Shown here: positions 1 to 22,450 of the stretch, piece after piece
Numbering within the stretch: the first letter of the stretch is position 1
How the letters are laid out: the number at the start of each line of letters is the position of its first letter
NCBI GenBank assembly: GCA_003993805.1
Contig: RSEF01000003.1
Location: 109,657,491 to 109,721,490, forward strand
Source: Himantopus leucocephalus
Taxonomy: Eukaryota > Chordata > Aves > Charadriiformes > Recurvirostridae
Direction: 5' to 3'
Length of the DNA: 64,000 nt
Notes under the pieces: generated by a model
The model's database searches: none
The model's input: the letters and a program-made list of their open reading frames with translations, nothing else
Told to the model about the DNA's origin: nothing
Translations under genes and position numbers: made by a program

Positions 1-3000
1 GTTTTGTAATAAAGAGGGGCTGTTCCTCAGAGGTGAAGAGCGCGCTCAAATGCTTATTGATCTGACAGTGGAGGGCACTCAGCTTTTTGCAGAATCGGGC
101 CGACAACTGATTTTTCTTCCCTTGCAGAAGCCCGATAGAGAGCCCAGTAAAGACTTATTGTTGGTCCTTTTTGTTTTATGTTTCTACAGTATGCCAAGCA
201 AAGATGCATTATTTTTGTTTCTACTTCATTGTATTACCACTTAAGGACATTTTAAAATGATACTGCGTTTCACAGTAAAGTGACTTTCAGTACTGCCCCT
301 TACCATGATACCATGGTAAAATAGAAAAGTGAGCAAAGCTCTCAGTGTAAAATACATTGAAAGGTGATTTTTGAATCAGTGAGCCTACTACCTCATGGCC
401 CAGATGATTTGCCAGGAAGACAATAGTTTATCACCAGGCTGGTGGAAAGAAAGAAAATGCGTTTGTGAAAGAAGTAGCAAAGGCTTTGTCAGTGGTGGCT
501 CTTTGTTATCAGATGTATTTTTTAAGGAACGATGATGGTAATCCTTTAAATTTTTTTTGAGCTAGTTAAATGACATGGGAGCTCAACCTTTAAAAAAAAA
601 TAAAATAATAATCTAAAGAAACCCCACCACAGCCTATAGTATGTTTACAAGAGAGTGCCTCTAACATGAGGTTACTTGATAAACTTTCCCTTTTTTCGCT
701 GCAAATATTGGTAGTCATTTAATTTGGATGCTAAAATCATACAATGAAACTGGATGTAATTTCAAGATGGAGTTGCCTGTTGCTCCAGTAACTATTCAGT
801 GCACAGTTTTGTGCATGTAATAGGCGACCTAATCCCCTGTAGTTCTCTTAGTGCAAATAAAACAGGAAAAATTTAAAAGTGCCTACCAAAAAACACTTTA
901 AGTCAGAAATGTGTGAGCGATTTGTGTAACAAGGTTAAAAGTAATTTAAATATATTACATTTACAGTTCAGTATCCCCTTCACGGTTAAGTGCTGAATAC
1001 CCGAAGTAAAACTGGGCAAGGGGATGTTTCAGCACGTTTTATTTTTTTTTACTTACCTTTTTTCCTTTTTCAGGTCTACAAAGTGCACCTTTGGGCTGAG
1101 ACCAAGCATGGAAAGTTTCAGCCCAAATGGAGGCTTTTGAGAAAGTTCTGAACATCTGACAATGGGGTTATCATGGAAATCTTTTTCTTTCTTTCTTTTC
1201 AAAGTATTCTCACAATAGTTTTCATATTACTGAAAACTATACTTCAACCAAATTTTGGAAGGCATTATCTAAAATTCAAAACAGTTAAAGTTTTACGTTG
1301 TTTCACATTTGATAAATGTTAAAAGACTTTTTTCAGTTCTGAGAAAATAAGCTGCAATCAGTATAGAGGATTACCTCTATCAGCAGAAATTGTTAAATAC
1401 TGTTTTTTAATCCATTTTGGACTGTTTGGCAGTGTGAACTAAACATAATAGTTTGTTAAAATCATGTACTAGATCAGCGTGTACAGGCCAGAATGTACAG
1501 TTGTACTCTGAAAATTGACACAACCTTGTTGGCTTCCATGTGTGCTGCCTCTTCATCTTCCAAATGAAGTGGACCTTGGTTACGGGTAAACTTTTTGCTA
1601 CCTTACCAAATCAACCTGAAATTTGGAAATTAAGGTCTTCTGGATTTTTGCTTTCATAAAAATGCGGTAATTTTTTTTAGCATTTGCGGCACTCTGCCCT
1701 GTGTTGTATCTTTGCGCAGTACATCCAAGGTGCATCGTCACAAAAAGTTGACAATTATTTCTGCAGTTAATTGTCTGTCCTGTTAAATTTATTTTGGCAT
1801 GTTCATCGACCACTTTTGGAAGCATTTGTTTTGTTCTGACATACAAAAAACCAAAAAGGCAAAGCTTTCTCACCAAATGAGAAGTTACACCTGAAATCAA
1901 ACAGGGAGTATATTTTAAGAAGGGTATGATTATCGTGTAGTCACTTTTCAGAGTAGAACAACATTGTAAGTTCATGTCTGCATGCAGTTTCCATTGGTAT
2001 TCTGATAATGCCTGTCAAATGCAGCTCTCCCTCCACCTTCAAAACTTGTTGTCCTGCCTGCTTGTATCAACAGGTTCAGCTAAGTTTAACTCCTATTTTA
2101 AAATGGGCATCAAACTCGGTTGCTCCTGTTTCAGCCACCAGAACACTAGAGCACAATACTGGGAAAGGGTGCATGGTTTTATAACCCCTTTGTCAGACAC
2201 TGCTGCAATTTGTAGCTTAAGACCAATTTCCCTTTTACAAGAAATTTGTGATATTTTACTGTTTTTATCTCTTCTCACCAACTTTCATCCAACATCCTAA
2301 AATAGGAATCTGCCGATTACTTTGTTCTAGTGTCAGTTTTCCTGTATTTGAAGGGATTTGTCAGTTGTCTGTAACTGCTTCTTTACTGTAATCAGTTGGA
2401 GCAGTAAGGTCATGAATTTGAACTACCCTTTCACTCCCAGGGACAAAAAACTGCAAGAGGAACTATTTTTCCGATGTTATAAAATATCCTTTTAGATTGG
2501 TAGTGCTTACTCTGTTTGGCACATGGCAGCATTTTAAGGGTTTGGTGTAGGGGTAGGATTTTTAAAATCTGGGCTTTTGGAGGTAATTATTTTCTGTGCG
2601 TTGCAAGCCAAGATTGTTAGTAGTTTAGATTGGTGGTTTTTTATCTTCAGAAGTGGTCATTCTGGGTAAGAGTGAAGGCCCCTTGGCAAGACAGTATGGG
2701 GAACTTTGCATTGCCTCTGCTGTGTACCTACTCTGTAGGGCTTCAGCAAACCAGGCATAATAAGCACTTACATTGATTCATAAATTATACATACATATGT
2801 ATGTATACATATATGTGTAATTCTATTTTACATACGAAGATGAAATTTTTAGCTGAGGATGAGATGAAGCTACTTTTTTTACAGACTAACAAATACTTTG
2901 CAGAAATCAAGTTTATATTCTCCTATGTCTTTTACTAGAGAATAATATTTGCTGACTGATTTAAACAACAGTTACTGTGTGATAAGTCTGTTTTATGTCT

Positions 3001-6000
3001 TGGTTAGAAACAATTGAAGGAATACTTTGGTAATAAGTACTAACAGACTAATGCTATCAAAAAAATGTGCCTAGATCTAGTTTTTAATATTTTTTCATGT
3101 TCTCCTTTACATTAAATATGCTGTCCATGTTAAGGAGTTAGTAATTTAACATGCTTTGTGTCCTTGAAGCTTAGTAGGGCTTTGCTTGAGATGGTCTATA
3201 CCCTTTATTTCTCTGTGCCTCTTCGTCCCTATGGACTAGCCGCAGGGATTTAGGTTCAATTAAACTGTAAAACAACTTAGCATTATTCATTGCATTGGAG
3301 ATCTTTGTCTTAGCTATCACTTCTGATCTCCTAAGTGATTATCTGAAGAATGAACTTTATTCCCCAGTGGTTTGTAATTGTGTGGCTATACTGATGCCTG
3401 ATAACAGTCTTTTAAATTTTCAGTGTTTGCAGAAATGCTTAGACTAGGTGCTTTATTCAGCAGGGTATGTTCCCCAAGTAATTTATAAGACCTAGGCTGT
3501 TACTTTTCTAGTTTGGAATCAGAATCTGTGAAACGAGTGTCCTGAGTTCTTGAAGAGCATGGGGATGCGGTATGCTAACCAGGAGGATTTGGGTAACTAG
3601 AACTCAGATTTCAGTTTTCAGTTTCTAAGCTGTTCACACTCAAGGGTTTTCAGGAAGGAGACCCAGGTGTTCTTATGTCCACAGTAATGCTTTGGTGGTG
3701 TTGGACTGAGAAAGTAATGAGTACAGCATTTCAGAAAATAGTCCATTGTATACAAGAGTATATCTGCATATAATAAGTACCTGTGACAATATGCTTTTAT
3801 TTTGGGGGTTTTGCTGTTTTTCAAATCTGCAAAGTTGCCACTGAGCTATAACACTGCCGTAATAAAAGGTTACGTGAGAAGAAAAGCTAATTACCTATTA
3901 AATTAATGTTTTTTATAATAGCATCCAGGGTTTTACAAGGTTAAGCTTTCTGTGTGCTTTTGAAGTATGACAGGTTCTCCTAGGCATGATGGATATGTTT
4001 TCAGCCTTTCTGTATTATGATCCTGCTTAACTTGATCGTCTTAAGTAGTTTCACAGGCTAGACAGGAGTCTCCCAGTTGCAGTATAGTTGTCTTACAAGT
4101 CTTAAAAAGAGATGGTTCCCAAATTAGACTGAAGAAAGGCTTGATAATCCTGACTGTGAAATGTATTGTATACGTGCAGTTCTACTACACATGTATAGCA
4201 TATTTGTTAAAAGCTATGAAGTTTCTTAATTTCTGTTTTAGTTGCTGGACAAATTGTCACATGTAATTTATAGTTACATGAAGGCTCCGCTAAAAAAAAA
4301 AAAAAAGAGAGAGAAAGAAAAGCTGAAACAAATCCTGATTCACATGTGCAATTCCGTGACTGTTTATGGTAATTAGAGCCATGCAGTTTGTGAACATATA
4401 GTCAAAACTACCCTATTAGTTTCTGACACAGAATTGAGCATGTGATCAGTGGAGCAATAGAGATGCTATAACAGGAAAGTAGCCTAGAAGATTCCCTTTT
4501 TAACAGGCTTTGCTGCCCTCTCGTGGCATTAAATAGTGTTACTACACAGCATTTACAGGGAAGATAGAGTTTCATTCCTATATATAAATAATCACCTAGT
4601 GGTTTTTAAAAGGCGTTGTGGGGCATAAAGTATTTACTGATTCTTTACTGATTCTTACCACCGCAGTTTGAAAACTAATTGTAAATTAAATACTAATTAT
4701 TTTAGGGCATAATCATATACAGTGCAATAAATGTGATGCTTGATATGTCTTGCAGAGCACTAACACCTCAGATACTGGTATTGCAATTGGACCTTTTGAA
4801 AAACATACTGTTAATACATTACCAGCCCACTGTAATGCTGTTGTTGCCTGGCCTTATAAATATGTGGAACCAAAAGAAGGCTTGGCTGGGGCACTGTCAG
4901 CTGATTTCTTTTTTTTTTTTTTAATTAATTTTGTAATAGAGCACCATTCAAACAGCACATACTGCAATTTGTTTTAAATTCAAATGTAGATATGTCTTCT
5001 GTTGACTTTGAAAGGGCTTTCTAGTTAATTTGTAGGGCAACTGAAAATGCTTTTCTTTTCCAATTCATACTTGGTAATTTTAGTTGGGGTTTTTTGAGTA
5101 GTAGAGTTGAGGTTTCTAGGTGGGAACTGTCTTTGAATATTTCTGGTTGTAGTATAGTAGGAGTATCCCTTTAAAAATCACACTGTAGTTGGGAAAGACG
5201 CTTTGTTTGCATGCTTATTATGATAATTGCTGCCTGTGTTAAGGTGGAGGGGAGAGAGGGCTGCTGAAGGAGTGCAGTGACCTAAACTGATTAGAGAGCA
5301 GTATGGGAGGAGAAATTCACAGGACTGTGAGATGATGATAGCTGTAGGTGGAATCACTAGCAAAAAGGAGCAGGACCTAGACATACGAAGGCAATTCAGT
5401 TCTTGGAAAGTAAGGAAAGATGAAGTGTAGTGAGAGTGACGAATATTTTCGCAGCAAGGAAAGGACTTCATGTTTCTAAAAAGAATTTCAGTTTGATCTG
5501 TCTTTGGTTGTTTTAGAATTGAGTAGAGCATTCTTAGTTACTTGGTTTGAAATTTGACATATTTAGTGCTTACAAGAAGTACCAGATTGAAAGCCTGGGA
5601 TGCTGAAGTCGTTAAATATCCTGCAGAACAGGTACAAGCATGACGAGGTACCATGTGTGCCTCCCCAAAAATGCTCTTTCGCACTATAAGTTGGAAAGAT
5701 ATCTCAGTAGGGACTGAAGGGTAGTTCAGATTTCATGGTCTATTTTGAAATAATTGGCTAACTTCGAGACTACTAACAAGGATGTGAGTCAGTATTACTT
5801 GTGAAGTGGAAATCTGCCCACTAAGCTAAGGCCCACCCATTTCTAAAGTTTCTGTCAGTCTGAGTGGGTGCTCGCTTTACCTGCTTCATTATATTCCTCT
5901 AATGACATTTCTTTTCCTGGTGCCCTTCATATAAAATAAAAATGAGGAGGAAAATGGTTTTACTTATTGGAAGATAAAGCTATCTAACTCCTCCAACTGT

Positions 6001-6138
6001 AATGAGGTAAATATAAATAACAAGACAATACTGTTGTTTTCTTTGGCTCCAGGGTGTATCCGTAGTTTTAGTATACTTACTGTTGTGCTGTTGCTTATTT
6101 TCCTTATGGCTTTTACTGACAGAACTGCTTCCTTGTAG
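1..6138 (+). other. PUM2: PUM2 intron (5' end outside the window)
   Basis: AT-rich DNA without a recognisable exon. In human PUM2 the exon before GLTNGSG ends in a Ser/Leu-rich stretch; nothing like it is found here in any + frame, so this whole stretch is read as one intron ending at the acceptor AG 6137-6138. It contains homopolymer T and A runs and a palindromic AT/GT microsatellite near 2,785-2,820. All open frames in it are short and resemble no protein I know. Confidence 0.75.
2785..2820. repeat. Palindromic ATAC/GTAT microsatellite
   Basis: ATACATACATATGTATGTAT and neighbouring units; self-complementary, so it could form a hairpin. Intronic. Confidence 0.85.
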
Positions 6139-14751
<8,613 letters not shown>

Positions 14752-15153
14752 AAGACAAAAGAAATGGAAGAAAAAAAATGAATTGTGAATGATCAAAACT
14801 TACAACTTAACTATAAATGTTCTGATTTTTTTAAATCTATTTATTGACTTTGTTCATCCATTTGTAAAATTTTTATTCTTGTGTATATTTTTGGGGAGTG
14901 AATTATTAAAAAAAAAAGAAAAAAATATCTCCAGCCCTGATCCGGAGACCTATCAGATTGGATGGCTGGCAAAGCACAGAATGCCTGTATATGATGTAAT
15001 TGTATCAAAATAGCTGTCACATATTTTGTAAATTTTTACCTTGTAAAGTCACTGAAATAGTTTTTAAAGGGAAAAAGTACAGTATTCTTTTAATACACTG
15101 GCTTGCAATCTGGTAGGTCTACCCAGCATCATAGCACAACAGGTTTATAGAGT

Positions 15154-15161
15154 TGTATATA
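15154..15161 (+). promoter_or_regulatory. Pumilio response element (UGUAUAUA) in the PUM2 3' UTR
   Basis: Exact match to UGUANAUA on the transcribed strand, 403 nt after the stop. It fits the recognition code read from this gene's own repeats, so it is a candidate autoregulatory site (inference). Confidence 0.6.
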
Positions 15162-15293
15162 GAATTAATCCTTATTTTTCCCTTTTGTGTGAAGTCTTTT
15201 ATACCAGATTAAAATTGATCAGCTGCATAAACATTATTTAACATGTTGAAAAGTTAAGTTGTATTTTGGTGGTTCACAACATACTATCCAAAT

Positions 15294-15299
15294 AATAAA
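15294..15299 (+). terminator. Candidate proximal poly(A) signal, PUM2
   Basis: AATAAA 543 nt after the stop codon. Similar hexamers follow at 15431 and 16282; which are used cannot be told from sequence. Confidence 0.4.
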
Positions 15300-15441
15300 C
15301 GGGGCACAGCAAATTAAGGTAGGGAATAACAAAACAATGGAAACTTTAAAAATCTAGCTTTCATCACTTGCTGTGGATACAGGTTTTTTTTTTAAAGGTG
15401 CCCTAAGGTTTTCTCTAGCGATGTATTAAAAATAAAAGTGC

Positions 15442-15449
15442 TGTATATA
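15442..15449 (+). promoter_or_regulatory. Second Pumilio response element in the PUM2 3' UTR
   Basis: Another exact UGUAUAUA, 288 nt after the first and just downstream of the AATAAA at 15431. It would be included only in transcripts cleaved further downstream. Confidence 0.58.
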
Positions 15450-16281
15450 CTTATATATTTAATTGTTGTACAAGGTAGAGGGATTAAAATGATGGTGGTA
15501 CTTCCACTCAGTAAAGTACACTGTTGGAGAAGGAGTGAACTCTGTATTAACTTTACAGTCAGTTTTACGACGCAGGAAGAGTAGAGATTTGTATTTTTTT
15601 ATTTTGCATATAGAATCGTAAGGATTTGAAAGTGTTGAGCATTTATTTTGCTTTCTCACTGTAGATGCAAAAAATAGGTATGATGAAGAGAAAAGGGGCC
15701 ACTGAAAAGTAAACTTGATAGCTCAACATTTAAGCATGATTGATTAAATATTCAGATAGCTTTTTTGCTTCCTATAAATATATGCATTGTATACGTGTAG
15801 TTAATAGGTGTAAGTTTACAGTTTGAAAACAAATCTCTCGTTTCGATGTTTATTACAAGCCTTGCTAATTTAGTAGTGATGCTTACCTTGGTTGTACAGA
15901 TGTACATTTGTAAACCTTCATGCTGTAAATGTAATTTGTTTTACCCCTTTTTGGGACAAAAATTTGCATTTTAGTGTATATTCATATCCCCATTCCCTTT
16001 TCTCCCCCCTGGCATATAGTGTTGTATAATGTAAATTTATTTCAGCAAATCAAGAGTGATTTTTTTAAATTCTATCTTTATATGGTTTCAGAAATATGAA
16101 CCGGCTTTCTTTTTATCTATTGTGAGAAACATTATGTTTTGTTTATAACATAGCTGTTGATTCTGTTAATATGGACACTTTGGGAAATCAGTCTGTTCAA
16201 ATTTTAAGTCGGGATAATAAGCATAGTAAGAAATGGACTGAAATATTTGGTTATCGTAGAAACCAATGCTTCTTCCATCTT

Positions 16282-16287
16282 AATAAA
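16282..16287 (+). terminator. Candidate distal poly(A) signal, PUM2
   Basis: AATAAA about 1.5 kb after the stop, followed within 30 nt by a T-rich, GT-containing stretch as expected for a cleavage region. Confidence 0.45.
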
Positions 16288-17534
16288 TGTGGCATGATTT
16301 TTTTGTACAGAAGAGTACTGTATTTTTGAATAGCCTTCTCCCAGCGTAAAGCAAATATGTATGATACTGTCAATTTTTTTCTCTGGACATATGACATTGT
16401 AACAGTAACATAAAGATGATGTACATTTACAAGCGGCCTTATGTACATTTCCCAATGATCTTTTTAAGGCAGAATTGTGACCATATGTGTATAATTAAAA
16501 TCCTTTTTAATCCTTTGCCTATGGAAATATTTTGGAAAAAGCTTACTTTGTATATTCAGTTTCTGAAAGATAAAGAAAGTGCTTTGTATGTTGTTGAAGT
16601 AAGTATTTTGTGTAAAACATTCGTTTGGATGGCTTAACCTAAAGTTTTGATCAGCAAGATAGTCCGAAAGCAGTGTCTTGAGCATTGCTCGAAAGAAAGG
16701 CTGTTACGGTAGTAGGGGTCTGATCACGAGGAAGGAAAATAGTAGTGCTGTAAACTTGTATAAGGAATTCTGTCGTATCACTGTTTATATCAGGTTTACA
16801 TAAATCTTATTATAAAGCATACATCAGAGGCGCTACTTTTGTTAATGGTAGCGTTAACTCATTAATAGGCAAATGGGAAAGTTTGTTCTGGCCTACTTCC
16901 AGTTTCTGAATCTCTCATTTAGTGCCCGCATTAAGTGATGTGGTAGGCCTCGTTATTTTCAGTAAGCACAATTCTCATTGCCGAGTAGTTTTTGCATGGC
17001 AGTTGACAAAATTCCCCTCGAGAGGGACAAGCCCTGTCATTGGAGCCAGAGCTTTCCCATAGTCACACAAAGGATGACTTTAGAGCCACTTCCTTGGACA
17101 CATTAATTCTCCTCAGTGACTATTTTTACGCTGTGTACAAATGCTGTGTGTTACAACCCACAGAGCCGACACTCTTTTCCACACGTAAGACAGTAAGTTC
17201 GGCTTCCGGGGATGTCCAGGCAGAAACTGATCATGTCCCAGTACTTTGTCCCTGTAGCACTCATGCCATGGTTGAATTTAAACAGTCCTGTAACTATCAT
17301 CCTTAGTGCTTTCAGTATCTTGAACATAATCTTCCACTTGCTCTCCTAAAATCATCTCGCACAAATTCTATCCAGGAACATGAAAATCACTGGTTTTCCT
17401 TTCAACTATTTTAGGCTTTGGGTAGAACCACTGGACTTCTTGTTCGAGTATTGCTTTTTGATACAGATTGTTTATGGACCAGTTTGATTAGATTTGACTC
17501 CAGGTGGCTCATATTGAATAATGTAATGTTCACA

Positions 17535-17542
17535 TGTATATA
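17535..17542 (+). promoter_or_regulatory. Third UGUAUAUA octamer, distal
   Basis: Exact octamer in AT-rich DNA 2.8 kb past the stop. It is relevant only if the longest 3' UTR form reaches this point. Confidence 0.3.
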
Positions 17543-19990
17543 CTGTAAAAATCAAAATGAAAATGTGTGAATAACACTGTGTGAAATACATCTGGTCTTG
17601 TGTTTTTCCTGTAGGAAACCAGCCATTCTTTATATTCTCAGTTGCATGACTTTTCAAAGCTGAGCTCTACAGACGGCAGACAAGGTATGCGTTTCTAGTG
17701 ATCTGATGGGAATCGGTCCATTATTGAAGAACCCTGTAGTAGATCGTGAAGTTTCCAGAGGCCAGTTCTGAGCAGCTAAACCTTCATAGCGTCTTACAAA
17801 AAATCTTACCGATGTATAGTTAAGGCTGCGGCCTGACGACAGTTTCTTTGCCCACCGCTGGATCCAGGATGGGCATTTCTTGAGCATTTGAGAGGGCCAG
17901 GGTTGTTAGCTGTCCCATCGTTGGGTCCACGCTCATTTCTCTTACTAGCTTAATGTGAGTGGGTCTGTCTTTTGGTGTTAAAATAACTCGCCTAAGCGGC
18001 CCCTTATGGACAGAACCACCATACCTCCATTGCTGACTGCTAGATCCACCGATACTTCTTCATCAAAGCATGGAGAAGACTGAGGTTTCTGGGGGCATAA
18101 AGTCTAGATGGTTTAGAGTGCTGATGGAGGTTTAGAAACCGATGTAGTCACTCTTCTTGCCTCTGCTCTAAGGAGCAGGCATTTGAAGAGATGCTCATGA
18201 CTCACTGCGTAGTAGCATGGTAATTGGGTTCATCCGTCAATCGGTTTTGTTCCATGAGAATGTTTGATGTTCAGTATACTAGAAGAATGGATAAACTGAG
18301 GTGACAACAACTCCCACTGTGTCACTCAAGGAAGTACAGTTGAGAGAACAATTGCAAAAGCATTTTAAGATCTAGTGACTGGTCATTAAAATTGCAGATC
18401 TCATGTAAATCACGCACCTGGGGAGAAACCCCAGTGCTAACTCTACAGAAAAGCAGTTTGCCGCTGAACGGTTGCAGCCAGGTGAGCTGCAGTGCTCTAA
18501 TGCTGAATTTCATACCACAGTGGCTGGTCATCGCGTGTCCTCAGCGTGGCAGATCGTTTTGTAGCTTTGCTCAGTGATGACATGGTTCTGTGTTGCTGCT
18601 TGAGGAAGAAAAGGGAAAAACCACACGCTGTGTCTGCTCTCGGCTGCCCCAGCCCACAACGGGGTATAGGAGCGTCTGTTTAACACAAAGTTCACATCTT
18701 ACCAAGCTACTGGTAGCACTTGAAGGGATCCCAAGGTCTCGTTAGCCTATGAGCAACACTGATGTTTCAATGAGTGTGTGGTACAGGCGATGATTTACTC
18801 TGCCTGAAGAGTTTGAGGTGTTTCCTGCGTTTCCTCAAGGGCTGCTGTACAGAATTGGGCTGGAGTGGTTTGGGAGAACTTAGCGAATGTAGGTCCTGCC
18901 ACCCGGGAAGAGACAGTTGAGAGATGCTGCAGGAGGAGCCTGGGGTGTCAGCACGCCTGGGTGGCACGGCAGCCCAGGCCTCCCCCGCTCCATCATCAGG
19001 AGGGGTTAGAAACCAGCACTATTATCGTGGAGAGACCAGTCACCCGCCACCTCCTCCCATGCGGAAGGGATGGAAGGATGTCCATCAAGTGTTGATGGTG
19101 CTCCAGAGCCAATACAGCACATGGGCTTTCCCCTGCTAGTGCAGTGCCCACGTCAAGGGAAGGAGGCAACTGCTTGATCCGAGGGAGTGAACCAAAACCC
19201 ACCGTTATGTATTAAGTTTCAGAACATAGAGGCTATCAGGAAGCTGCCGCCCTGCATCGGGGCAGAGAGCCAGCGGGGAAGACCAAGCTTACGGGTTTAA
19301 CCGAACTGCTGCTGTTCCTCGGTGAGGTGGTGCAGGAGGGGTTCCTCCATCAGCCTGCTCCCTTTGCATGCTCGCTCTGTGGTTAGGGAACCTGCCCAGC
19401 AAATGAGGTGCTTGAATTCGTTTCCTTTATCAGCCTCAGGGTTTTGAACCCACCTCTTTCACTTCACAGGAGTATGTGCTAACCACAAGGAGCTGGGCGG
19501 GTTCACTTTCTGCTCCTGAATTTGGGCTGGGCTTTTAGCACAGCTTGAACCATTCGTTGCATCACAGCCAGCACAAGACGGAGCATGACTCCGAACGCAC
19601 GCAGGTGGGAGTGGGTAGGTTCTGCTCTCCAGATCCTTGTCTCCACCTCGGTTCTCCCAGACTCACTTAATGCAAAATATATCTTGGGAGCAGCATTCCC
19701 CCGTCATTAACAAATTGGAAATGCTCCCAAGGCTTTTTATATAGCAGCTGAAATGTAGGAAGACCTAAAGAACCTCTTTGTTTCATTAGTAAGAACGAAG
19801 ATAGGAATAAATTGTTCACCCTCTCACCCGCATTGGTACTCTGGGCACAAGAGGCCTTCTGCCGCCTCCTCCTCCCCTTGCACAGTACCTGCCCAGCCCT
19901 AAGCACCTAGACCTGCAAACCAGAGTCAGGGGCGCGTTGCAGGTGACACAGGTGATGTACTACACCATAGGACAGGGAGAAACCCCTTGC

Positions 19991-20010
19991 TGAGCTGAGC
20001 TGAGCTGAGC
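19991..20010. repeat. (TGAGC)4 microsatellite
   Basis: Four perfect tandem copies of the pentamer TGAGC. Confidence 0.9.
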
Positions 20011-20852
20011 AGCCCTAATGAGCTTCCTTGGAGCTTCAGACCTGCCTGGAGGGTTCAGATTTCCTGGCAGCCGCACGGCACCGCAGCCCTTCCCCAGCTC
20101 GGCTGCCGGATCCTTTCCCAGCCAAGCCGAAGGAGGGCAGGGAGGGGAGACAACCCTTCCCCAGCACGACAGGGCTCAGCTGGTGGAGGCTGTTTGGGGA
20201 CCGCAGCTGATCCATAGCGTGTGAACCTGCCTTGTGTTTCACAAACGCTCCCTTCGGTTGCTGGCTACGGATCGTACGTACCCACAGCAGCGTGGAGCTG
20301 CCCTGGTACTCCACCACTGCAGAGGAACATCACTGGTGGGGACCGGTGAGGAGTTGACCAAGCCTGCTGAGGTCCCTCTCCTTACAGGTCAAGTTCGTTG
20401 TCCCCTCTCAGGCTGCAAGACCACAGTCTGATCTTGTCAAAAAGGGCTTTTCACAGTGTTATGGAAACTGTTTCAGGCACTACTTAAAGCAGGTCCCAAA
20501 ATAAAGTAAGTCCCCAAAGATACACAACTGCTTACTGAGGGCCCGTGGAAACTGCGAGAAGGGGGAGTGTTGTGGCAAGGGCAACACACGGGAAGGTGGG
20601 GGCAGAAAACAGCAGCCAGCCTGGCCAGCGAGGGAGGTGATGACAGAAAGTATGTTCACGTGTTCTCTTCTCCCATGAGTACAAGTATAGGCACCTATTC
20701 CTTGTCTGCCTCGGGAGGACCAGAAGTTAGAGGTTTCCCGGCGGGAATGAAGACCTTTCTTTTCTCCCCTATGTAATCCTTACCTCCCTCTCTCTAAGAG
20801 AGCTGAAATACAGCGTCAGAAGCATTTGCAATTCTCCACTGCACCACCACCC

Positions 20853-20878
20853 CACCCCCCCCCCCCCCNCCCCCCCCC
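20853..20878. repeat. Poly-C tract interrupted by an N
   Basis: A run of C with one undetermined base at 20869. The run length is probably unreliable, as is usual for long homopolymers. Confidence 0.9.
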
Positions 20879-22402
20879 GGATGAGTCCAGGAGGAGAGGT
20901 TTCAGGAGACCGCCTGCTCATACACGCTGGGATCTGGGGGAAGGGTTCACCGAGTTGCTCCTCCATTGGGCTCAGGTCTGGTGGGTCTGTCTCAGGGCTG
21001 TTCGCTGTTCCACATCTTTGTACGTAAGCTGGCTTCCAGAGGCTGGTACAGCGATCAGAGCAATTGCTCGTTAAACAAGGATTACAGAGGGCTGAAGCTG
21101 GGCTGAAGAACTGGGGATGGACAAACTCGGTGCAAGCCGCAGAGTCAATTCCAACCTCCTGCATGAAGGGATGGGATGACCGGAGCAGAGTTCACCCCTG
21201 TCAGAGCTCCAGGCTATACACTGATCTCATTCAACTGGGCTATTTGGCTCTTAAAAAGCCTTTTTGTTTGAAAACTGGTTATCTTAAGTACTCCAAAATT
21301 CACATGATGTCTCCTATTTCCTTAAAAAGTCATGTGTCTCATGAGAACCAAGGGTTTGATTATTCACCCCAGTTTGGGAGTCATACCAGCTCGCATCCTG
21401 CTGGGAAAGGGGCTCTCATCCAGCCCTACCCCACATGCCACCCCTCCACACGTGGGAAACCAAAAGCCCAGAGATCTGATGAGGGCGTTAAAGGTCACCC
21501 ACTCTACACTTGTGTGCAGTGCTGCACAGCTCCTTGAAGAAGGGACACTCCTGCAGGGGTCACACAGCTACACTCCATCCACAAGGCTATGGAGGAGGCA
21601 CCATCCCAGCTTAAAACCACTTCTGTTTAAGCGTAGACACTTCCACACGGATACATACACTGGAACAGCTCCTGTTGCCTCCAGAGGTGTCTGGTGCCGT
21701 TTGAGAGACCCTTGAGCATCCAAGACACCTGGACAGGGCAGGTGAACATCCCCTAGGAGCTTGCCTCAGCCCAGCTTCTACCTTCTACTCCGGAAGGACC
21801 TCTAAGATGGCACTGGACACCTTCATATAGACAATGGGTCTCTTCACCCAGAAGGTACCAGAAACCGATAAGCAACTTTTTAGAAATCAGTGGTTAAAAG
21901 GAGGAGGGAGGGAATCGACAGCAGGAATAGGCCCAAAGGGTTTGTTGGGGTGGGAGTGAGAACAGCTGGATATGGCAGAATAGGATGGGAGGAGAGATGG
22001 AGAAGCAAAGCACACACATCCCCACACACATGCTGTAGCCATCATGTAATAAACAACCATAATGATTTTTTCGATTATAAATACTGGGAGAAGGGGAGGG
22101 GGAAGGGAGAAGGAGCACCTTGGGAACTCAGTGGTATCTTTAAAAGACTGTAATAATAAAAAGACACCATTCGGCACAGCAAAATCTTCATTCCAGGCCT
22201 CCCTGTGAAGTACAGCTCATTTCACAATCACCTAAAAAGAAATCAAACTTCAAAAAGGAAACAAAAAAAGCAGAAAAAAAAATAATGAAGCAATTAAAAT
22301 CTCTGCGTTCACCCTGCCAGAGTTAGCGCTGCTCCGAGTGGCGCAGGCAGCACGCACGCGTGCCACACCAAGCTTAAACCCCAGGTAAAACCCCAGCTCG
22401 TT

Positions 22403-22450
22403 CTCCCCCGTAGACATGTAGGTCCTCTCTCCCCCGTAGACATGTAGGTC
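22403..22450. repeat. 22-bp direct repeat, period 26
   Basis: CTCCCCCGTAGACATGTAGG plus TC occurs at 22403-22424 and again at 22429-22450 without mismatch, separated by 4 bp. Confidence 0.9.

Larger units (their letters stand above)
14752..16310 (+). other. PUM2: PUM2 3' untranslated region (minimum extent)
   Basis: A strongly AT-rich stretch straight after the stop, with no open frame of note. AATAAA hexamers lie at 15294-15299, 15431-15436 and 16282-16287, and ATTAAA at 15425 and 15743, so several cleavage sites are possible. Human PUM2 has a 3' UTR of nearly 3 kb, so the longest form could run to about 17.6 kb, where base composition changes; I could not fix the end. Confidence 0.7.

Noticed and set aside
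4733..4977. CTTGCAG followed by a non-repetitive stretch, considered as an extra PUM2 exon
   Set aside because: The encoded peptides in any frame match nothing in PUM2 and run into a T homopolymer; no convincing donor.
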